64,000 bases of DNA, taken from Acidimicrobium ferrooxidans (lineage in GTDB: Bacteria > Actinomycetota > Geothermincolia > Fen-727 > Anoxymicrobiaceae). Positions 59,480-64,000 of the stretch are shown here, piece by piece (the stretch's first letter is position 1; every line of letters begins with the position of its first letter). The notes under the pieces were generated by a model that was given only the letters and a program-made list of their open reading frames with translations, made no database searches and was not told the DNA's origin. The stretch is taken from positions 186,001 through 250,000 of the forward strand of contig DYIU01000003.1 of the NCBI GenBank assembly GCA_020723485.1, in the 5' to 3' direction. Made by a program: the position numbers and the translations under genes.

Positions 59480-60388
59480 CTAGAGCGAGAGGAGGGTCTC
59501 GACCACCTCGGCCCAGCCATCGCCCATCTTCCCCTCGGTGACAAAGACGTTCTCGGCCTCGTCGATGGCGACGGCGAGGTGCGGGTTGTTGTCGAGGCCG
59601 TTCCTCACCATGAAGAACGCCCCCGCCGCGCCGGAGAACGGGAGGTCGGCCTCCGCGTCGCCCACCGCGGCCGTCGCCTCCCGGGGGATGCCGCGCAGCT
59701 CCTGGTCCTTGCGGACCGCCTGGTCCTTGCTCACCCCGCGCGGCACCAGGTGGTAGGCGCGCGTCACCGGCACGTCCAGGGTCGGGCTCTTCCTTGGGAT
59801 GACGCCGTTGTCCACCAGCTCGAAGGAGTCGAATCCCCGCTCGCTCAACAGCGCGTGCGCCTCGTCCAGGTCCACCATCCCGCGCATGAGCGGCGTGCAG
59901 TCCCTCTCGTCGGACCACGGTGTGTGCATTTCCAGGCGCCCTGGGAAGCGCTCGAGAAGGAGCTCCACGACGCCGGTGTCCATGATGCTCCGGTAGACTG
60001 AGTCGCACGAGGGCTCGAAGTCACCCAGGTTCATCACTACCTCGGTCCCGAGGTTGTACACGAGCTCGGTGCCTAACTCTGCGACGTAGTTCATGCACCC
60101 AAGCAGGCGCGCCGTCTCCCTGAGCTGCGCCTTGTGCCTTCCGGAGACGAGCATGATGTCGACGTTGCGGGCGTGCGCGGCCAGGAGGGCCCGCGCCGGC
60201 CTCAGGGTCAGCTCCCAGTCGCTGTCACGGAAGAAGCACCCCAGCGGGCCGACCATGGTCCCGTCCAGGTCCGTGTAGATGACGCGCGGCGCGAGCAGGT
60301 TGTCGCGCAGCCAGGGGAGGTTGGAGCGCACGCTCTTTCGCGCGGCCACCTCTTCGATGTAGGCCTCCTGCGCGTGATGGTCGTTCAT
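59480..60388 (-). CDS. HAD phosphatase, likely glucosyl-3-phosphoglycerate phosphatase
   Basis: 302 residues, Cof/MPGP-like HAD: motif I IYTDLDGTMVGPLG, VDIMLVSGRHKAQLRETARL, and motif IV TAAVGDAEADLPFSGAAGAF, with a C2-type cap between. Located two genes from gpgS on the same strand, which makes removal of phosphate from glucosyl-3-phosphoglycerate a reasonable guess (inference). ATG start overlaps the upstream membrane gene stop by four bases (ATGA). Confidence 0.8.
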   Translation of the reverse strand: MNDHHAQEAYIEEVAARKSVRSNLPWLRDNLLAPRVIYTDLDGTMVGPLGCFFRDSDWELTLRPARALLAAHARNVDIMLVSGRHKAQLRETARLLGCMNYVAELGTELVYNLGTEVVMNLGDFEPSCDSVYRSIMDTGVVELLLERFPGRLEMHTPWSDERDCTPLMRGMVDLDEAHALLSERGFDSFELVDNGVIPRKSPTLDVPVTRAYHLVPRGVSKDQAVRKDQELRGIPREATAAVGDAEADLPFSGAAGAFFMVRNGLDNNPHLAVAIDEAENVFVTEGKMGDGWAEVVETLLSL

Positions 60389-60993
60389 GCCGCGGCCTCT
60401 CCCCTGCTCGACCCGGACCCGAAAGCGAGCCTCAGGGCGCCCCCTGCGATGAGCAGGACGCCCGCGGGGATGAACAGCCAGAAACCGGGGGCCACGTGGA
60501 CGGTCAGCATGTTCTTCACGAGCTCTGATATCGCCTGGCCCAGGAACTCACCGATGAACGGGATGCTGCGGGCGAGGTTGACCACGTCGCCGATGATGGC
60601 GTTTATCTTCTTCCAGGCGCCGATGAAGAACAGCACGTTGAAGGCCAGGCAGAAGACCCCCGAAGCGAGCACTATCGCCCCGCGCGTCTGCACGAACCAA
60701 ATGCCCGTGAGGATGAGCGCGAGGACCCCGACCATCGCCCAGGCCCAGGGGCTGACGAAAAGGCCGTAGCTCTTCTCGGGCACGCCCATGCCGAGCGCCT
60801 GCCCGATGCCGAAGACATCCTTGATGCCGACCGTTATCCACGGAAGGGCGAAGACCGAGACGCAGTAGAGCACCACCCCCGCCACCGACAGCCAGTCGCC
60901 TATGAGTCGCATCGGGGGCGCCTGCGGCCCGTGCAGCGGTGAGGTCAGGAACTCGATGACCGGGTTGCGTCTTGACTCAGAGGTACCTTCCAT
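60385..60993 (-). CDS. hypothetical membrane protein in gpgS operon
   Basis: 202 residues with about four membrane helices (near 30-50, 85-105, 110-128 and 170-190) and a short hydrophilic C-terminus. No family recognised. Its position between gpgS and the HAD gene, with overlap of the latter, suggests a role linked to that pathway, such as export or osmosensing (speculative). Confidence 0.65.
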   Translation of the reverse strand: MEGTSESRRNPVIEFLTSPLHGPQAPPMRLIGDWLSVAGVVLYCVSVFALPWITVGIKDVFGIGQALGMGVPEKSYGLFVSPWAWAMVGVLALILTGIWFVQTRGAIVLASGVFCLAFNVLFFIGAWKKINAIIGDVVNLARSIPFIGEFLGQAISELVKNMLTVHVAPGFWLFIPAGVLLIAGGALRLAFGSGSSRGEAAA

Positions 60994-61014
60994 CGTTCTC
61001 CCTGTCCGCGGTTT

Positions 61015-61983
61015 CTATAACGCGCGCTCCCTGTACTCGGGGATGCTCGCCATCGGCGGGCGCTCGATGACCCGCACCTCGGAGCGTTCCTCTACGTACT
61101 CGCCGCCGGAGCGCCTTACCGTATTGTAGACCGTCTGCGGCGGGGTCTTCACGGAGACCTTTCCGTCGTCCTCCAGGCGGCGGAACAGCGCCTGCAGTAT
61201 CCCGAACGACATCTTCGATAGTGACTCTATCCCCTGGTTGTGGTGGACGCGCACCTCGAGGTCGGTCTGCGCGATGGCCTCCACCCCGTACCGGTCGTAG
61301 ATATCTATGAGGAGCCCTGTCTCCACGCCGTAGCCGGTGAAGAACGGTACGCTCTCGAGCACCGAGCGCCTGCCGCCGTACTCGCCGGAAAGCGGCTGGA
61401 TAAGCCCGGCCAGGTCCGGGTAGAACATGTTGAGCATCGGGCGGACCGTGAGCTCGGTGACCCTTCCTCCGCCCGAGGGCTTGAGCTCGCCGCCCTCGTT
61501 GAGCGGCCTCTCGTAGAAGCCCTTGACGTAACCGATGTCGGGGTCCGAGAGCAGCGGGCCGATCACGCCGTACGCGAACCGCGGGTGGATGTTCTCGATG
61601 TCGGAGTCGATCCAGGCGATGATGTCACCCTCCAGCACGAACAGGCTCTTCCAGAGCGCCTCCCCCTTGCCGGCGGCCGGCGTGAGCCCGGGCAGTATCT
61701 CGTCGTCGAAGAATATCTGGGCGCCCTCGGCCTCGGCCGCCTCCAGCGTTCCGTCCGTCGAGCGCGAGTCGATGATGCAAAGCTGGTCGATGAGCGGGTA
61801 ACGCTCGACGAGTTCGGTCCTGAAGGCGCGCAGGGTGGCGCCCACCGTCCCGACCGTGTTGAGCGTCGGCAGGCAGACGCTCACCTTACTGCCCGCCTTC
61901 TCCTTTAGCTCCACCAGGGCGCCGATGTCGGCGAAATCGCGGTGGTGAAAAGTCCTCTTGCCGAACCACTCGACGCGGTCCAT
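61015..61983 (-). CDS. gpgS: glucosyl-3-phosphoglycerate synthase
   Basis: 322 residues, GT81-type retaining glycosyltransferase: KVSVCLPTLNTVGTVGATLR, IDSRSTDGTLEAA, the metal motif WIDSDIENIH, RPMLNMFYPDLAGLIQPLSG and VHHNQGIESLSKMSFGILQA. It makes glucosyl-3-phosphoglycerate from NDP-glucose and 3-phosphoglycerate, precursor of glucosylglycerate or methylglucose polysaccharide. ATG start with GAGGAGAGGT upstream. It is first in a three-gene operon. Confidence 0.92.
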   Translation of the reverse strand: MDRVEWFGKRTFHHRDFADIGALVELKEKAGSKVSVCLPTLNTVGTVGATLRAFRTELVERYPLIDQLCIIDSRSTDGTLEAAEAEGAQIFFDDEILPGLTPAAGKGEALWKSLFVLEGDIIAWIDSDIENIHPRFAYGVIGPLLSDPDIGYVKGFYERPLNEGGELKPSGGGRVTELTVRPMLNMFYPDLAGLIQPLSGEYGGRRSVLESVPFFTGYGVETGLLIDIYDRYGVEAIAQTDLEVRVHHNQGIESLSKMSFGILQALFRRLEDDGKVSVKTPPQTVYNTVRRSGGEYVEERSEVRVIERPPMASIPEYRERAL

Positions 61984-62011
61984 ACCTCTCCTCTCGTGGG
62001 GGCCGCCGGTC

Positions 62012-63313
62012 TCAGCCGCTCCTGCGGTCGAGTATGCGCTTTGCCTTTCCGGGCGAACGCTCGAGCGAGTTCGGCTCCTTCAGGCTCACCGACGCGCGCA
62101 CGTTCAGGGCGCTCTTCAGGTGGGCCTCCACCCGCTCCGCGAAGCCTCGCATCACCCTCGTGTCATCCGAGAAGACGCCCTCCGAGACCTCCACCCAGAC
62201 CTCCAGCGAATCGAGCTCGCCGTGCCTGTCGACCACTATGAGGTAGTGGGGCTCGATGCCCTCTACCTCGAGGAGCGCCCTCTCGACCTGCGACGGGTAT
62301 ACGTTCACCCCGCGGATTATGAGCATGTCGTCGGTGCGTCCGAGCACCTTGCTCATGCGCGCGTTGCGCCGCCCGCAGCCGCACGGTTCCCGGGTGAGCC
62401 GTGTGAGGTCGCCTGTGCGGAACCTGACGACCGGGACCGCCTCCCGGGTTAGCGTGGTGAGGACCAGCTCCCCCGTCTCTCCGTCGGCCAGGCGCTGCCC
62501 GGTGGCCGGGTCGATGACCTCGGCGATGAAGTGGTCCTCGGCGAGGTGCATCCCCTGCTTGAGCTCGCACTCGCCGGAAACACCCGGCCCGAGCACCTCC
62601 GAGAGCCCGTAGTTGTCCGTCGCGATTATGCCCATGCTCTTCTCGATGCGTTCCCGTATCCCCTCGCTCCAGGGCTCCGCCCCGAAGAGACCGATCCTGA
62701 GCCCGCTGGACTGGAAGTCGAAGCCCAGCGCGCGCCCGGCGTCGGCGAGGTGCAGCGCGTAGGTGGGCGTCGAGACCAGGACGGTCGTGCCGAGGTCCCT
62801 CATGAGCGCGAACTGCAGTTCCGTGTTGCCCCCCGAGGCCGGCACCACCGTGGCGCCCACCTTCTCGAGCCCGTAGTGCAGGCCGAACCCGCCGGTGAAG
62901 AGCCCGTAGGTGAACGACACCTGGGCGACGTCGCGCTCGACCACGCCGGCCGCCGTGGCGAACCTCGCCACCAGCTCCGCCCACGTGTCGAGGTCCCCCG
63001 CGGTATAGCCGACCATCGTCCTGCTGCCGGTGGTGCCCGAAGAGGCGTGCACCCGCACAACGCGGTCGAGCGGGACCGCCATCATGCCGAACGGGTAGTT
63101 CTCCCGGAAATCGGTCTTCCTCGAGAACGGCAGGCTTTCCAGGTCGTCGAGGGAGGCCACGCTCCCGGGAGTCAGGCCGGCATCCTCCATGCGCGCGCGG
63201 TAGGGGGTGCGGGCTTCCCAGACGGCCGTGAGCGTCCGGCCGAGCCTCTCCAGCTGGAGCGCCTCGAGCTCCGAGCCGGTGAGCGTCTCCATCTTCTCGT
63301 TCCAGATCTTCAC
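62012..63313 (-). CDS. paaK: phenylacetate-CoA ligase family protein
   Basis: 433 residues from GTG 63313, overlapping the iorB TGA by four bases (GTGA). Adenylate-forming fold: VHASSGTTGSRTMVGYTAGD P-loop, TDNYGLSEVLGPGVSGEC, RFRTGDLTRL, and C-terminal GRTDDMLIIRGVNVYPSQVE with the catalytic lysine region. It activates aryl acids to CoA esters. Coupling to indolepyruvate oxidoreductase suggests salvage or reverse formation of arylacetates in amino-acid fermentation. Upstream in-frame codons run into iorB and are not used. Confidence 0.93.
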   Translation of the reverse strand: MKIWNEKMETLTGSELEALQLERLGRTLTAVWEARTPYRARMEDAGLTPGSVASLDDLESLPFSRKTDFRENYPFGMMAVPLDRVVRVHASSGTTGSRTMVGYTAGDLDTWAELVARFATAAGVVERDVAQVSFTYGLFTGGFGLHYGLEKVGATVVPASGGNTELQFALMRDLGTTVLVSTPTYALHLADAGRALGFDFQSSGLRIGLFGAEPWSEGIRERIEKSMGIIATDNYGLSEVLGPGVSGECELKQGMHLAEDHFIAEVIDPATGQRLADGETGELVLTTLTREAVPVVRFRTGDLTRLTREPCGCGRRNARMSKVLGRTDDMLIIRGVNVYPSQVERALLEVEGIEPHYLIVVDRHGELDSLEVWVEVSEGVFSDDTRVMRGFAERVEAHLKSALNVRASVSLKEPNSLERSPGKAKRILDRRSG

Positions 63314-63933
63314 GGCTTTCTCCCGGCAATCTCGACGCCCGCCAGGAAGGCGTTGCGGTTGGCCTCGAGCGCCTTCTCCGGGACCAGCCGCTCGATGGCG
63401 TCTAGCCACTCATCGGAACCCACCGGGAGGAGCGGGCTGAGTATCCCGAGGAGCACTGTGTTCGCGGCCCGGGCGTCACCTGCCTCGGCCGCTATCCCGG
63501 CCGCGTCAACTATGATGCTGTCGGGCACGAGCTCCAGTAACCTCTCCTCGGCGTCCTCCGGGTATGCGACCGCCCCCTGCAGGACCGGGAGCGGGTCGAC
63601 CCTGGTCCTGGAGCCGATCACCTTTCCGCCGGGCGCCAGGAACTCCAGGTTCCTGAGCGTCTCGAGCAGCTCCGTCGAGACGAGCGCGTCCGCCTGGCCG
63701 GACCCCACAAGCGGGCTCGCCACGTCGGAACCGTAGCGCACCATGCTTATGACGCTCCCGCCGCGCTGCGCCATGCCGTGGACCTCGCTGGTCTTTACGT
63801 CGTAGCCGTGCGCTACGAGCGCGCTTGCCAGCAGGTTGGCCGCGGTTATGGTCCCCTGGCCGCCGACGCCTGCGAGCACCACCGACCTGGTGGGAACGTA
63901 TTCCTCGGGTCCGCCGCCGCGGGCTGCCGTCAT
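63310..63933 (-). CDS. iorB: indolepyruvate oxidoreductase subunit beta
   Basis: 207 residues of the 2-oxoacid:ferredoxin oxidoreductase gamma-type domain: VVLAGVGGQGTITAANLLAS, HGMAQRGGSVISMVRYG, then DALVSTELLETLRNLEFLAP. Together with IorA it decarboxylates aryl pyruvates to aryl-acetyl-CoA, reducing ferredoxin; oxygen-sensitive enzymes typical of anaerobes. ATG start with GAGAGG upstream, 12 bp after iorA. Confidence 0.92.
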   Translation of the reverse strand: MTAARGGGPEEYVPTRSVVLAGVGGQGTITAANLLASALVAHGYDVKTSEVHGMAQRGGSVISMVRYGSDVASPLVGSGQADALVSTELLETLRNLEFLAPGGKVIGSRTRVDPLPVLQGAVAYPEDAEERLLELVPDSIIVDAAGIAAEAGDARAANTVLLGILSPLLPVGSDEWLDAIERLVPEKALEANRNAFLAGVEIAGRKP

Positions 63934-63945
63934 CCGGATACCTCT

Positions 63946-64000
63946 CTATCTCTCCTGTATGGCCTCACGCTTGCACACCTGCGCGCAGACGCCGCAGCCG
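63946..64000 (-). CDS. iorA: indolepyruvate oxidoreductase subunit alpha, C-terminal end (partial)
   Basis: Only the last 17 complete codons lie in the window: GCGVCAQVCKREAIQER and TAG at 63946-63948. The CxxCxxxC pattern fits the C-terminal ferredoxin-type 4Fe-4S domain of IorA, and the neighbour iorB confirms it. The rest continues beyond 64000. Confidence 0.75.
   Translation of the reverse strand, partial: GCGVCAQVCKREAIQER

Overview
The window is 64 kb of high-GC DNA, densely coded and mostly on the minus strand. It looks like a deep-branching, probably uncultured and anaerobic member of the Actinomycetota (inference). The grounds are: actinobacterial-style RpoB/RpoC core sequence, a zinc-type S14, an EF-Tu with a four-cysteine insert of a kind also found outside classical actinomycetes, a GpgS-type glucosyl-3-phosphoglycerate synthase, anaerobic indolepyruvate oxidoreductase next to a PaaK-type ligase, and a secreted repeat protein of the 'WYLAEGT..GF' kind. 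No phage or plasmid backbone and no transposase gene is visible.

Region 1 (about 88-33,950, minus strand) is one long translation/transcription supercluster, read from high to low coordinates: tRNA-Thr, tRNA-Met, tuf, rpmG, tRNA-Trp, secE, nusG, rplK, rplA | rplJ, rplL | rpoB, rpoC | rpsL, rpsG, fusA, tuf, then the S10, spc and alpha operons down to rplQ. Four promoter-like sites partition it: before tRNA-Thr, before rplJ (with an L10-type leader and attenuator), before rpoB, and before rpsL (its -35 box overlaps the rpoC end, followed by two terminator-like hairpins). The two tuf copies look identical. Four ribosomal proteins (S3, L22, L29, L10) carry long low-complexity C-terminal tails, two of them built from DNA tandem repeats. 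RpoC carries a roughly 230-residue excess of coiled coil with an internal duplication. About half the genes here start with GTG or TTG.

Region 2 (about 33,960-48,410) is a mosaic of short minus-strand operons: SRPBCC protein, metallo-beta-lactamase-fold hydrolase, alpha/beta hydrolase, two small paralogous coiled-coil proteins, an AT-rich island with 26-bp tandem repeats behind tRNA-Tyr, DUF72 protein, an RsbV/RsbW-like switch pair, a lysine-rich membrane protein, AmrS-type radical SAM enzyme, divergent polysaccharide deacetylase, dapA, an FAD oxidoreductase, a 3-hydroxyacyl-CoA dehydrogenase, an AtpI/AtpZ pair without ATP synthase genes, a WecA/TagO-type transferase and dCMP deaminase.

Region 3 (about 48,500-64,000) alternates strands: a secreted four-repeat protein, a two-component system, an FadH-like flavoenzyme, an amidohydrolase, a HAD phosphatase, a tiny Cys-rich protein, a Nudix/radical SAM pair, an ADP-ribosylglycohydrolase, a likely glucosylglycerate operon (gpgS, membrane protein, HAD phosphatase), and the start of an aryl-CoA operon (iorA, iorB, paaK).

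The most interesting unexplained signal is a family of near-perfect palindromic elements with termini like GGGGTCAGGTCATTTTGTTG at about 45,026, 54,233, 56,155 and 59,385. Two of them exactly fill the gap between convergent stop codons. They look like mobile REP/MITE-type hairpins doubling as bidirectional terminators.
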